Below are positions 1 through 11,434 of a stretch of 64,000 nt of DNA, piece after piece. The position numbers were made by a program, and so were the translations under genes. Position 1 is the first letter of the stretch. Each line of letters begins with the position of its first letter. The notes beneath the pieces were generated by a model. The model worked only from the letters and a program-made list of their open reading frames with translations, did not search any database and was not told the DNA's origin. The stretch is from Zygaena filipendulae (Eukaryota; Arthropoda; Insecta; Lepidoptera; Zygaenidae): NCBI GenBank assembly GCA_907165275.2, contig OU015664.1:4054001-4118000 (forward strand), written 5' to 3'.

Positions 1-74
1 CCGTTTTTATGTGAAGTACAGAAATATCTATCATCTATCTTTCTTCTGTCTATCTATCTATAATAATATCTATA

Positions 75-373
75 CTATCATAAAAGAGTAGAATCCGCGA
101 TTCTGTACATTGAATATTTTTACCTAAAATTGAGAGGGGCGATAAAAGAAGAGTAACCAAACCCAAAAAAAAGTTTTTAAAATTCTTTTCTGTCTGTCTG
201 TCTGTTCGCGATAATCTCCGAATCTACTGAACGGATTGTCATGCGGTTTTCACAGGTAGATTAAGCTTAGCCTGGAGCTACATATAGGCTTTGTTTCATT
301 CAAATCGGATGTCGGGGAAAAAGTGGTTACATAAAAACTTTTCACGCGGGTGAAACCGCGGAGCACAGCTAGT
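75..373 (-). repeat. Dispersed CCGCGG-head repeat, long copy
   Basis: About 300 bp that recurs nearly unchanged at 11435-11740. It begins with TAAAAGAGTAGAATCCGCG and ends with ACGCGGGTGAAACCGCGG followed by a CAGCTAGT end. The reverse complement of that end (ACTAGCTG..CCGCGGTTTCACCCGCG) starts more than 20 other repeats in this window, so this copy lies in minus orientation. It behaves as a SINE-like or LINE-3'-tail retroposon; the exact family name is not assigned. A short ORF crossing its edge is not a gene. Confidence 0.75.
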
Positions 374-2541
374 ATTTTAATAAAAGACGACAATCATGTT
401 GATAGCCTGTGGTATAAGTATGCCTCTTGGGTAAAAGAGCACTTTTTCATAGGTAATTATGCGTTTCTGAAGGAGCTTCTTAAGAAACCATCTAATAAAG
501 GTCTATTCCAGCAGCCTCACTTAACAGTTGCCATTTCAGGCTAGACTTGTTAACAATCTTTTACCACACCATCACTTAACATCACGTGAGCTGTGGTCAA
601 AAGTATCCACTGTTAACCGTGAAAAAACATACGACTGTCAAAATATATAGACCCCCTCGTTTTTTGAAGTCGGTTAAAAATAATACAAAATATGTCGCTC
701 TTGTAAGACTCTTATGAACGAGTGATGTGTTTATTAGATGGTACATCTAAAAGGACTTCTCATTTCTGAAATGATCTTTTTATTGAAAGGGATTTGCATG
801 ATTGATTCCATGAAGATGTCACTCTTTATTAAAAAGACTTAAAAAGAGGTCTTCCTTCCACTCTGTCACAGTTTTCGCTGTTTATTATGCTCATGTAGAG
901 TCCTTGTTGTAGATACTCGAACTTGCCCTTAAAATTTTCTTCTATAATGAGATTAATCGGTGATCTAGTATTTTCGATATAAATAACAATACTTAGTTGT
1001 TTTATTAAAAGTACCCACCAGGCAAAAAGTTTGTTAGAATTTCTTGTTACAAAAGACCGATCTTTAATTGCACAGTTATATAATTTTAACACGCGCTTGG
1101 TCCAGTAATGAAGTCATAATGACTCACAGTAACAGTAGGATACCTACATCACGCATAAATTTCTCATGTAAGACATATTAGGATGTTACGTATGTTATTT
1201 ATGAGGCAGATATACCTAAGAATAATCTATTTCCAGTCCGGTAAAGTCAACACCAAAACTACAGTGACAAATAAAGTATCTACAGTAAAAACTCTACCAA
1301 AATTAAGAAAGCAAACTATACCTATAGTCTTTTTTGACCGAATTGTGATATCTATAGCGGCTAATAAAAATTAACTAAATTAAAATTGCGTTTGAAAATA
1401 TTAAAAAAACATATAATACTTACCTATATTTTATAAGTTTCACTTCCGGCGCTTGTGCGTACTTATAAGTGCACATTAGAACGCGTACAAGTATTATTTT
1501 ATTGTATATGTATAAACTACTTTATCACCGTTTTTTAACCTGTGATGCTGATCTTACATTCTGCCTACGCACTGTCCTGTCGCTCGTAACCGTTACGTGT
1601 TCGAAAGTAGCAGGCCTACATAATCATCAAAAAATAATAGTTAATTATAACAGATACTTCATTAAGGTAACAACTGACTTGAAATTTCAAATACCTACAC
1701 TTCTTGTGTTCTCTTGTTGAAAATTTCTTAAAAACATTATTTCTTGTAGTAAGGGGAATTTTTATTTTGAGTGGTTGAGGAAATAAAAAAATTATATTTG
1801 AAAATTGGCCGTGATTAGAACAATAGGTACGTGACACTTCACAGCAGCTTATATGTGTCGTATTATTTCATATACCTAAACGTAATCTACTAGGTATTTT
1901 CTTCTGTTTTATTTAGTTTTTTGTTACCATCGATAGGAAAAGAAAACAAAGGAATATAAAAAAAAAACTACTTATTATTTAGCAATGGATACCATTAAAT
2001 TGTGTTATGCACAGCGACTCAAGGATGAATGAGTATAATATGGTTGCTGAACTTGCTGAGGCTTAACTAAGCACGTTAAATTCGATGTCCGGACAACACA
2101 AGGTGCATGTTGTCACCTTAAAAGGAATCGCGTAGCCTTCAGTTGAGAAACTTTGACCTCGGCACCAAGTCCATAGTGCAACAATCATACATTTTTTTGT
2201 ACTCATAATATCTCCTAATGAACCGATTTGTTCAGTAGGAGATATGAATAAAAATAATTAAATGGTGCAAATTGCAATACAAGTGAAACAGAATACGCTT
2301 CTATTTAGAAGTCGGTTAAATGAGGATGAAAGCGTGAAATACGATTTTCAATTCAAAAGCACCATCTGCAAAAGTTCTGAATAACTTGATATTAAGAGTT
2401 TATTATAGACGTAGAGCTTTTTGCTGGGTACCCAACTGTTTATTTATAAACGGAAAGTGCGTAATCATCAATCAATAAAGATTCCGTAAATACTACGTAG
2501 ATGGCGTTAAAATGTATGATGCATTTATATCTAATCAACAC
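374..2541. other. Intergenic, no gene seen
   Basis: AT-rich sequence without a supportable coding exon. It includes two ends of the AACCGACTTC family (GAAGTCGGTTAAA near 665-677 and 2310-2321), probably solo remnants of foldback or MITE copies. The small ORFs here have no domain, splice context or start signal that I can support. Confidence 0.5.
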
Positions 2542-2736
2542 TCATATTATAAAGAGGTAAAGTTTGTGAATTTTGAGTTTGTGACAGGGTAATTTCTGAA
2601 CCTACTGAACCGAAATTTGGAAATTATTTTACCTATAGGAAGCTAGGGTAGTCCTGAGTGACGTAGGTTACTTTTATACCAAAATTCTCCCGGGAACTCC
2701 GAAATTACCACGCGTGAAACCGCGGGGGACAGCTAG
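2542..2736 (-). repeat. Dispersed CCGCGG-head repeat
   Basis: About 195 bp, starting with ATATTATAAAGAGG and ending with CGTGAAACCGCGGGGGACAGCTAGT. It is the same short family as at 6945, 12968 and 51418, in minus orientation. Confidence 0.7.
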
Positions 2737-2754
2737 TCTAATATAGGTTAGAGT

Positions 2755-3060
2755 AGGTACCTATATACAAAAATCTCGTGTCACGGTGTTTATGATCGAA
2801 CTCCTTCGAAACAGCTCGACCGATTTTAATGATTTTCTTTTGTGTATTTGGTAGGTACAACAGAAATCGATCGTATAGATCGTAAAGCATTTTTCACCCT
2901 CCTACCCCCACCACCCATTTTTTAATCGCGATTTTAGTATTTTAACTAACGTTCATTGACGGGAAGCATGGACCAATTAAACTAGAACGGAAAGTGTCAT
3001 ACGTTTGTATACGTTTATATGTATATGGTAGAACAACGTTTGCGCGGTCAGCTAGTAATA
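2755..3060 (-). repeat. Divergent member of the CAGCTAGT-ended repeat family
   Basis: The opening AAAATCTCGTGTCACGGTGTTT resembles the opening of the copy at 45787-45962, and the end GCGCGGTCAGCTAGTAAT resembles the common end. The middle (pyrimidine-rich CCCTCCTACCCCCACC) is unlike the other copies, so this is an old or recombined member. Confidence 0.5.
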
Positions 3061-4560
3061 ATGTAATTAAGTATATTATTTATACCTACTCATATTTTAA
3101 CCAATACCCAATAATCCCCAATACCCAATAGATATATCTGAAGGTAATTATCATTAATAAAGGTAACTTTTTATCTATTATATGCCTAGGTATATGAAAA
3201 AAATAGATTTAGAAGTAAGGACAACAATAGATTTATGTACCTACAAAAAAAAACGTCAAGCGGAAATATGACAATTTGAATTTTATGGCGTAAAGTAATG
3301 CGGGGCCGCGGGCAAAGTTAGTAGAGCAATAATAATGATAATTTGACGTTATTCACGCCCTGGCCGGCCACCGTATAGAAAGCGCGTGACTCAAAGATAA
3401 GTGCTCCTCTGATTATCCCCTCAGGTACCGCTTGAACAGACAGCTGCCTTGGCAAGTTGATGGGTTTGTTTTCCGCCCAATTACCTGGATGTTAAATAAC
3501 ATTCAAGAACAAGCTCTTAATTATCTGGTGTAGGTTGTACCTATCTAGGTTTTATTTCAATAACACGCAAAGGTGACAGCTTAGACTTTAGAGGAATACC
3601 TCTCAAACTCTATTTAAAAATGTTTTCATACCACCTGCTCGACAATGTCCAATTACATATCACGCAATCTCAACGTAAAGCAGGGCATTACATCACAACC
3701 CAAGAGCAGGGAGGTAATGTTGTGTTCAATGTTATATGAAACTCCCAAGGGAGTAAAGTGATTTGAGTTTGGAACGTTAAAATTTGTAGGAAAACTTTTA
3801 GCATTTTATTCTTTATATGTGATTTGCCTGTGGTGGCCAGTTAGATTTTCGAATAAACCCTCTTCACAATGCTCGTTTAGAGAGGGTTTATGTCTTGCAG
3901 TAGGTATGAAAAATAAAGTATGCACCTCGAGGATAAAGCCTGTCTTCGTCACGGGCAGCTGAAACACCTCGCTTCGCTCAGGACTCTACATAAATTTTTA
4001 ATTCCCCTCGCTATGCTTGGGGATTAACTCTAGAGTTCTTCCTTCCGCTCAAGGTTCAATATGCCGCCCATAACGTAACACACTGCTTTACTCCCTCGGT
4101 GCATAATCTACTATTACAAGAATCTACAATACGAGTATACTGGAATGGAATAATTATTGTGTTTTTTGTGAATCTCCAACAGGCGGTTGCATCAGCGTTT
4201 ATGCGCGAGTGTTCGTACCCATAGCAAAGTAAACAACATACATACCTATAGGTATGCTTAAGGGCCTATAGGAGGCTAGAACTGCCCCACCTCTCACTTT
4301 TGAACCTGTATATCAATAAAAGTATTCAATCAATAATATTGAAAAAAATATATAGTAAAGTTAAGGATATACACTAAGTCCTATGTGATGTTAAAACACG
4401 ATTACTAAAAATTTTCTCGATAGAAAAAAATCACAAACTTCCCTCTGATTTATACAAATAAACCGCAGAAGTCAATGAATCATTTATCCATACTAATTAA
4501 ACTTTGTATAGAAACTCAACATAATACAATACGTGTACTATGTGATCTCAAAAGAAAATT
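3061..4560. other. Intergenic, with a short hairpin
   Basis: No coding exon is supportable. A 37-nt stem-loop (TAAACCCTCT ... AGAGGGTTTA) lies at 3854-3890. A stretch near 3290-3480 is less AT-rich than its surroundings (GGCCGCGGGC, CCCTGGCCGGCCACCG); it could be a regulatory element or an old repeat, and I cannot tell which. Confidence 0.45.
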
Positions 4561-4630
4561 ATGTTTTTTTGTTTTTTGTTAGAAATTAAATTCTGATATA
4601 TTGCGAGTTCACCGCGTTCACCGTTTGAAT

Positions 4631-4636
4631 TCAGTC
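4631..4636 (+). promoter_or_regulatory. Possible initiator (TCAGTC) of the candidate gene at 4722
   Basis: TCAGTC matches the arthropod initiator. It sits in a CpG-rich island (about 4605-4690) that contrasts with the AT-rich flanks, 91 bases before the ATG at 4722. No TATA box is obvious. Confidence 0.35.
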
Positions 4637-4721
4637 GCGCTCCGGCGTTCGAAAGGGGAACCCGCGTCGCTTGTCGTCTCTTACACCGACTTATCACCTA
4701 AGAAATTAAAAGTGCAGTGAA

Positions 4722-5485
4722 ATGGGAAATAATCGGAACAAGAAAAAAAAAAGACGGAATTGGAGAATAGAAACCGCTAAAAACATGAATAAAATATTAA
4801 AGTAAGTACCTATCTACGTATATATATAATATAAGTTATAAAATGTTTGTTTGCACCTACCTACTTTGTGTCTGATTATGGTTTGTTGACATGAAATATG
4901 ATTAAAAAAATGAAATAGGTAATGTACCTATTTATAGTAGTGTGATGAGCAAATAAGTAAAGTAGGTAGGACTGTTACGTAATCGTATTGTTCCCAACTA
5001 ACTACAATACATTGTTCATTTTAAAAAATAGACAAATATTGCTCGAAACTGACTGTAATAAAGAAAATGTACCTGAAGTGGACCTGTGCCCGTGAGTATC
5101 ATCTAGCTAAGTAAATAAATACACAAATGTTTTCAGAAATAGAGTAACCACAGGTTCTTAGGTACTTACCTAGGTGCTAGGTAAGTAGGACCTACCTAGT
5201 AACTAGGAACCTAAAAACCTACTAGGTAGGTATATAGTATGTCTAAAGTGAAATGTAATCATCTTGTTTGTTGAATATGTAACTCCATACACCTACCATC
5301 TCTAAATATTAGGGTAATCATCCCAGTAAGTTGCCACGGTCACATTATTTTAGTAGTATGAACAAAAGAGAAGTAATAGCCTATTTTGTTACAGAATGCA
5401 AATACCAACGGAAGCCATGGTTGCCAGTAGTTCCAAAAATGCAAACGAACCTGATTTTACAACGTTACAAACTGTAGAATTGTGA
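4722..5485 (+). CDS. Candidate small three-exon gene, function unknown
   Basis: Three short exons join into one open frame: 4722-4801, 5032-5091 and 5395-5485. The donors are AA|GTAAGT and CC|GTGAGT; the acceptors are AAATAG| (weak pyrimidine tract) and TTGTTACAG|. Both introns are in phase 2, and every join keeps the frame open up to TGA at 5483-5485. The product would be about 76 residues. It begins MGNNRNKKKKRRNW, strongly basic, followed by a polar and acidic part (KENVPEVDLC). A GTGAGA at 5482 could be a third phase-2 donor, in which case the gene would continue downstream. No domain is recognised. It could be the 5' part of a transposon gene, since repeats of the AACCGACTTC family follow directly. 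Splicing is inferred, not shown. Confidence 0.4.
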
Positions 5486-5530
5486 GATTATCTGTCTAAA
5501 ATTTTATAACATATTCATACATATATTCAT

Positions 5531-6338
5531 AACCTTGTACAAAACCTGCTCTTAAGTGTAATAAATACTTTTCCGAAAACCGCATCAAAATCGGTTCAGT
5601 CAAAAGCAAGATTATCATGGAAAAACATAAATACAGTCATACAAGTCAAACAGAGAACCTCCTAAAAACTGTACTTTTCTGAAAACTGCATCAAAATCAG
5701 TTCAGGCAGATGCATGATAATCGCGGACAAACATACATACATACGGTTCAAACTCATAACCTTGTACAAAACCTGCTCTTAAGTGTAATAAATACTTTTC
5801 CGAAAACCGCATCAAAATCGGTTCAGTCAAAAGCAAGATTATCATGGAAAAACATAAATACAGTCATACAAGTCAAACAGAGAACCTCCTAAAAACTGTA
5901 CTTTTCTGAAAACTGCATCAAAATCAGTTCAGGCAGATGCATGATAATCGCGGACAAACATACATACATACGGTTCAAACTCATAACCTTGTACAAAACC
6001 TGCTCTTAAGTGTAATAAATACTTTTCCGAAAACCGCATCAAAATCGGATCAGTCAAAAGCAAGATTATCATGGAAAAACATAAATACAGTCATACAAAC
6101 TGTACTTTTCTGAAAACTGCATCAAAATCAGTTCAGGCAGATGCATGATAATCGCGGACAAACATACATACATACGGTTCAAACTCATAACCTTGTACAA
6201 AACCTGCTCTTAAGTGTAATAAATACTTTTCCGAAAACCGCATCAAAATCGGTTCAGTCAAAAGCAAGATTATCATGGAAAAACATAAATACAGTCATAC
6301 AAGTCAAACAGAGAACCTCCTTTTTTGAAGTCGGTTAA
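5531..6338 (+). repeat. 227-bp tandem repeat, about 3.6 copies
   Basis: The unit beginning AACCTTGTACAAAACCTGC starts at 5531, 5758, 5985 and 6189. The first two periods are 227 bp. The third is 204 bp because 23 bp (the AAGTCAAACAGAGAACCTCC part) are missing from that copy. Each unit contains two related halves (CCGAAAACCGCATCAAAATCGG and CTGAAAACTGCATCAAAATCAG), suggesting an older duplication. The last copy ends in CCTCCTTTTTTGAAGTCGGTTAAA, the typical end of the AACCGACTTC transposon family, so the array probably grew inside such an element. The 60-65-residue ORFs in it are repeat artefacts. Confidence 0.9.
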
Positions 6339-6944
6339 ATAAAGAACAACTGGTTACCTTATTGTTTAAAAGCAATCTTCCGGGCTAGGTATTTTACATT
6401 TTTTATTGATTTAAAAATACAGTCATTTTACTGTTACTTACTATGATTGTTACAATAAACAAATTGTATGAATAAATTTTTCTAGTAAATTTACATAGTT
6501 TTATTTAATATTGTGATGATATTGTGTGGTGCCTGGGCTCCGGGTCTATAATGGTAGAGCTTGTCTAATCTCCCGCTATCGCTTGCACCGCAGTTTATTG
6601 TAGTACGAGGAAAATCTGTTAGATGTCGTTCTAAGCATTATAATTAGTAATAGTAATACTTTTTAAAAGATGGCGCTTTTATAACTCAAATGTCGTAATT
6701 ACACAGAGGTGAGTCAGGTAGGGTGGGACGAAAGAAAGCTCGCGCGCCCAAGGTCATTGGCGTGGGGGAGCCTCTTAATATAAGACGCCTCTGTGGGAAT
6801 GTAGGTTAAAAAGATACATCCATTCGCATTGTGTTACAAAATAAGAAACACTTTTATTTGGATCATTACAAACATAATAATATGTAATGTGATTAAAACG
6901 AGGGTGCCTATCTATTTTTGGTTTGTATGTTTTTATCTGTTACT
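6339..6944. other. Upstream region of gene A, no gene seen
   Basis: No coding exon is seen. It carries one CCAAGGTCA word at 6748-6756, which fits the FTZ-F1 monomer site YCAAGGYCR, about 0.75 kb before the TATA box of gene A. A 9-base match can occur by chance. Confidence 0.4.
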
Positions 6945-7141
6945 ATAGCTGTTCCCCGCGGTTTCACCCGCTTTAATTTGAGAGTTCCCGCGGGCAATTC
7001 CGGATTACAATAATAGCCTATGTTACTCAGGGATAATGTGGCTTTCTAATGGTGACAGACTTTTTGAAATCGGTCCAGTAGTTTTTGAGTTAAGTCGTAA
7101 CAAACAAACAAAAAATCTAATCTTTCCTCTTTAAAATATTA
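6945..7141 (+). repeat. Dispersed CCGCGG-head repeat
   Basis: Runs from AGCTGTTCCCCGCGGTTTCACCCGC to TCTTTCCTCTTTAAAATATTA. Its body (GCCTATGTTACTCAGGGATAATG, TCGGTCCAGTAGTTTTTGAG) is shared with 46942, 51418 and, inverted, 12968. A shorter inverted fragment of the same kind follows at about 7185-7290. Confidence 0.75.
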
Positions 7142-7506
7142 CGAGATCTATTTGTTATTATGTAAATTCACGCTAGTGAAACTATGGGCATCCGCTACGT
7201 TCTACATCAGGCACTTTTTATTCTGGAACAGAGAGTTCTCGCGGGAACCCCGAAAATCACTCGGGTAAAGTCGCGGGGAAACAGAGAATACGTACCAAGT
7301 TTTAGGTACCTATACAGGTACGTGTGCACCGTATGTGTATGTATGTGTATCGTCGTAATAAGCTAACGTAGGAAACGATCACGATTACAGTAAACTGGAT
7401 ATGGTAAGATCTGCGAATAAATACAGGACAAAGACCTATCGGCGTTCACTGCGCACTTCCCTTAGTGGCGATCTGGACTCGGAGGAAAGTTGTCCACGGT
7501 CGTTCA

Positions 7507-7513
7507 TATAAAG
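7507..7513 (+). promoter_or_regulatory. TATA box of gene A
   Basis: TATAAAG lies 151 bases upstream of the ATG at 7658. It predicts a start site near 7537-7540 and a 5' UTR of about 120 bases. Flanking sequence is less AT-rich than the surroundings, as in the gene C promoter. Confidence 0.6.
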
Positions 7514-7657
7514 GCGTGAACTTGATACGGTAGACCACTTTTCCGTAAGCCAGTGACCAGAACGCTTTTCCTTTCGCACATACCGTTTTCACTTATAGAA
7601 AATAATGTAATTATATACCTACTTGTGGACACAATCACGACAGTTCAGTTCTACGCC

Positions 7658-8811
7658 ATGGTGAATAAACAACTTTTGGTGAGTCGAACTATCGACGTGT
7701 AGTTTGCTATTTACATAACAGATTTTAAACAAGATATTATAATAAATTAAAGACGAACATCTTGAAGTTTATAAATAGATATGTGACGGACTAGGTAGGT
7801 ATTTTGCATCTTGTAACGAGTTTAGTCTACCTAAACATTATGTCAAATTTCCGGCTTTCTGATTGATTGGCTTCCAAGCCAGTTTAATATGACGTCTTGA
7901 TAGATAACCGCAGTGATTGTTTTATTGATTGATAGATATTCGCCGCTTTCGCTGCACTGGTGCTAGCCAGTGATGCTGATGACGTTGAACAGAAGAAGAG
8001 AGATGTTGGGAAAGGAAGCAACGTGAATAACATACCAACCGGAGCTCAAAAACCGGACTACACTTACAGCGTGTACCCTCAGAGCTCATCACATTCCCCA
8101 CCCAATCCAACCTACCAATCCCAACCACCAAACTCGTTTTATCCCTCTCAAAATAGTCACCAATATTACTCATCTAATAGCGCTCAGAGCGATGCTACTT
8201 CATATCCACCACAACCACAAATAAATCTCTTACCACCACCTAACTCCTCTCCGTACGTGCCTCTTAACTTTATCCCAAATCCAGGTTACCAAGCCAAATA
8301 TCAGCTAGTTCCATCTAAAGTTCCAAATGGTAACATACAACTGGCTCTAGTGCAACCAAGTTATCAACCTTCACCGATAGTATCGTATCCCCATCTATTC
8401 GCACAAGCTTCGAATCAAATCAGTCCTCATCACAATTCTTTGACCGCACAAAATCAATACAATATTGCACCGAACTACCAACATTTGTCTTTTGGCAATC
8501 CGTATGTTTCTCAACCGTCAACCATGTTACTTTTATCTCCAACAAACCCATCATTATACAGCAATCTTCTGTATCCTAATCCCATGCAAAGTTTCTATTA
8601 CCCATCGAATCCTCCAGCTAAGTATAGTTTATCCTATAATGATTCGCCAGCCCGTGAATACGAAAAGTTGCCAGGACCCGTATCGCAAATTGTTCCAAAA
8701 GAGGACAATGATATTTCCAATGGCAACAATGAATATACTTCGCCTCCGGATAATGCTAGTTATAAAAATGTTTACTCGCCTAGCCATAGTTCTTCGTTCA
8801 GTAAGTTGTGA
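7658..8811 (+). CDS. Gene A: secreted Pro/Tyr/Ser/Asn-rich protein (two exons)
   Basis: Join 7658-7678 with 7936-8811 (intron 257 bp, donor TTG|GTGAGT, acceptor GATAG|, phase 0). The joined protein has 298 residues. MVNKQLLIFAAFAALVLA is a clear signal peptide, with cleavage expected before SDADD. A KKR at 27-29 could be a processing site. The rest is low-complexity, rich in Pro, Tyr, Ser, Asn and Gln, with no cysteine cluster, membrane segment or known domain that I recognise. Two more hydrophobic islands, VPLNFIPNPGYQAKYQLVP (115-133) and NIQLALVQPSYQP (140-152), resemble motifs in genes B and C. An intron inside the signal peptide is common in insect cuticle-protein genes, which suggests a secreted matrix protein, but no chitin-binding domain is visible. 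The GTG at 7960 is internal, not the start. Confidence 0.85.
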
Positions 8812-9210
8812 TGTTCACTGGTTTTATCATACCTTAGCTTTACTTAGTAAGTGTTAGAATAGAATAGAAGTTTACTTGTTACAATGCCATTTTTGTTGAC
8901 TTATTAATATTATTTATATTCTATTTATTGTTGAGTCGAATTGTTCCAACTAGATTGACTAATTTATTTGTTAAATAATATTTGTTTTTTTTTTTAATAT
9001 TAACTACCTATAATATGTGTAGGAACTGTTGTTAAACACACTTTATAACTGAGAATTTGAAGTTTAAAAATTTTATCATCTTAAATCTATAAACATCCTG
9101 CTAATATTTTAAATGTGAAAGTTTATGAAGATGTTTTGATGTTTGTTACTTAATCACACTGCACACATACCTAAGCGAAATCTGTTCCGATTAAATATTT
9201 TATTTTATTG

Positions 9211-9216
9211 AATAAA
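9211..9216 (+). terminator. Poly(A) signal of gene A
   Basis: AATAAA 400 bases after the stop codon, in AT-rich 3' sequence; the first canonical hexamer after the stop that I see. Confidence 0.5.
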
Positions 9217-10587
9217 AGACACACGGATACAATTTGTTATGGATTTAATTTTTATATCGGGATTCCAGAGAACATCCTGAAATTCCCGCGGGCGAACAGT
9301 ATTTCTTTATCTATTCAATGGTTATTAGAATTAATAGAACGAGCACTACGCACCAACTAGAACGTATATATTTGATACTGGTAGTATTTATGTAGACATA
9401 GAATACTATAATAATAAAATAATAAAATGTTTTATTCTATTAAAATAAATCAATGTTATTTTTTTACGCCCGCCAAACTGCATAACTGTTTGTTGGCAAA
9501 CGATTCTTTCCCTTTTCAACTGACTTCCAAAAACGAGGAGGTTCTGTGTGGACGTTGTGTGTTTTTTTTAGTTTTTTATTACGCACTGCATTATATGCAA
9601 GCATACATCTATGCCCGACCTATAGTATTATATTATCTGTGGCCCACTATGCGCGGCGGTCGGTCCTACTGTATGGGGAGTGAATATGCATAGGTACACA
9701 TACCTACAATAGGAATTTACTCATATTAATTATAATATCTACCATCGTCATGTACTCATTTCATGATATTGGCATGGCTTGTCACATCAAAGAGTTTTAA
9801 TGAGTTTTTCATATCTCTCTGTCTACCCAATAGTCAGCTGGTAGAGAATGCCGTAAGGCATTAAGTTCGCCATTTGTACATTTTGTACAATAAAGAATAA
9901 ATAAATAAACCTCGAAAGTGAACTAGGATAAGACTGTGGACGTCGGCTATTTTAGGTTAATCGAATTAGATAATTTAACAAAAGATAATTATTATTATTT
10001 TGTCTTCCGCTACTTATCATATCATTCACATTTACTCCTTTAACATAATATTTAAATTTTCTAAATAACATAGGTAACAACCTAGAAGCTTCCTTACATA
10101 CCTTATTTTATAAAAAAAACACACCCCTTCGCCGTGTCTGTCTGTCTGTTCGCTATAAACTCCAAGACTATACTAGTGGATTGTGTGCGTGTAGACTGTG
10201 ACAAATCTATAATCTTATATTTGTGAATCTCCGGTTCTGACTGAAAACCAGCGCTAGGAGTACCCGCACTCATACTCACGCAACATGCTGAGGCAGTGAC
10301 CGTTTTGGACATGGGGACGCATCACGCAAACACCATTTGTCCTCATAATATTGTCATATATAATACTATATACTTTTTTTTTGTTAAATCATGTTTGTAT
10401 AAAATAATTGTAAGTATGTTGTCTCTGTGTCCAAATAAATGCCTTTTCTTTCTTTCTTTCTAATAAACGGATTTGCATGCGGTTTTCACCAATAGATAGA
10501 GGAATTCAAGAGCAGGGTTTATGCGTATGTTTATTTTTTTATTTTATTTTTTCGTTTATTTAGAACAACAACAGCTAACTACAAGAA
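9217..10587. other. Intergenic repeat remnants
   Basis: No gene seen. It holds an AACCGACTTC-family remnant (CTGACTTCCAAAAACGAGGAGGTTCTGTG near 9518-9548), a CCGCGG-type fragment near 9260-9300, and a LINE-like 3' end near 10385-10460 (TGTTGTCTCTGTGTCCAAATAAATG followed by a TTTC run). ORFs at 9427 and 10103 lie in these repeats and are not supported as genes. Confidence 0.5.
9825..9912 (+). repeat. LINE-like 3' tail (GGCATTAAGTCCGCC family)
   Basis: GCTGGTAGAGAATGCC..GGCATTAAGTTCGCC..TTTGTACAATAAAGAATAAATAAATAAA. The same sequence recurs at 10690 and 18121, and inverted at 46325. The A-rich AAATAAATAAA end is typical of a non-LTR retrotransposon 3' end. Length suggests a strong 5' truncation. 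Confidence 0.65.
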
Positions 10588-10660
10588 TATATGTATATGT
10601 ATTTATGTATGTATGTATGTGTCTGTGTATGTATGTATGTATGTATGTATGTGAGTATCT
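10588..10660 (+). repeat. TATG microsatellite
   Basis: Tetranucleotide run (TATG)n directly before a copy of the GGCATTAAGTCCGCC LINE-like tail; the same pairing is seen at 17936-18246. Confidence 0.8.
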
Positions 10661-10689
10661 ATATCTATGTGAGTTTTTATCTAAATATA

Positions 10690-10822
10690 TATCGTAAATG
10701 CACTGCCAAGTAAGTTCTCTGTACTACCTGAAGGTTGACTGGCAGAGAATGCCACTGTGGCATTAAGTCCGCCTTTTGTACCATGATGTGCATAAAGTTT
10801 AAATAAATAAATAAATAAATAT
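10690..10822 (+). repeat. LINE-like 3' tail (GGCATTAAGTCCGCC family)
   Basis: ATGCACTGCCAAG..TACCTGAAGGTTGACTGGCAGAGAATGCCACTGTGGCATTAAGTCCGCC, ending in AAATAAATAAATAAATAAAT. It is nearly identical to 18121-18246, including the preceding TATG microsatellite, so the microsatellite is probably part of the element. Confidence 0.75.
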
Positions 10823-10860
10823 ATAATAATTTTAGGTTTCAAGATTACACTATTAGCCAA

Positions 10861-11414
10861 TGATATCCTGGAATTCCCGCGGTAACTCTAAAATTATCGC
10901 GAGTGAAGCAGCGGGGACAGCTAGTTTATTTATAAACTTTATGCCCTAACAAATGCAGGTTACTTAGGTTTATAGCTACCTCTACGTCTATATATCATAG
11001 TTACCTTATATCATAAAAATTATATCACCTCCTAAAAATTGATGCACGTGCGAAAACAGAGCAATTCAAGATTAATGATGCAATCTATCATCACACTTTA
11101 TCAACCAGTACACGGAGCCTAAAAATTGCATGGATAGTTACCACAGATAATATTTACAATACCAAGAACGGTTTTTAACCTGCTGATCCAATAAAAAATA
11201 TTGTAACTACCTATGGGTTTCGAAAAGGAATTATAATGATACAATTTTATCTATTCTATGCCTAATATTAAAAGAGAATAAGATAAGATTTTTTGTATGT
11301 TCGTTTGTAATGGATAAACTCATACTGAATCGATTTTAATACTATCCCTGAGTGCTATATTATACTTTTTAGAGTTCTCGACGGAGTCTCGAAAACGTAG
11401 GGGACAGGTAGTTC
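10861..11414 (-). repeat. Two inverted CCGCGG-head repeat fragments
   Basis: The fragments are 10861-10926 (GGAATTCCCGCGG to CGGGGACAGCTAGT) and 11266-11414 (AATATTAAAAGAGAATAAGAT to GGGGACAGGTAGT). Both are degenerate minus-orientation members; the DNA between them shows no gene. Confidence 0.55.
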
Positions 11415-11434
11415 TAAATATCTATCTATACCTA

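Noticed and set aside
5710..6338. Two identical 60-65-residue ORFs
   Set aside because: Produced by copies of the 227-bp tandem repeat.
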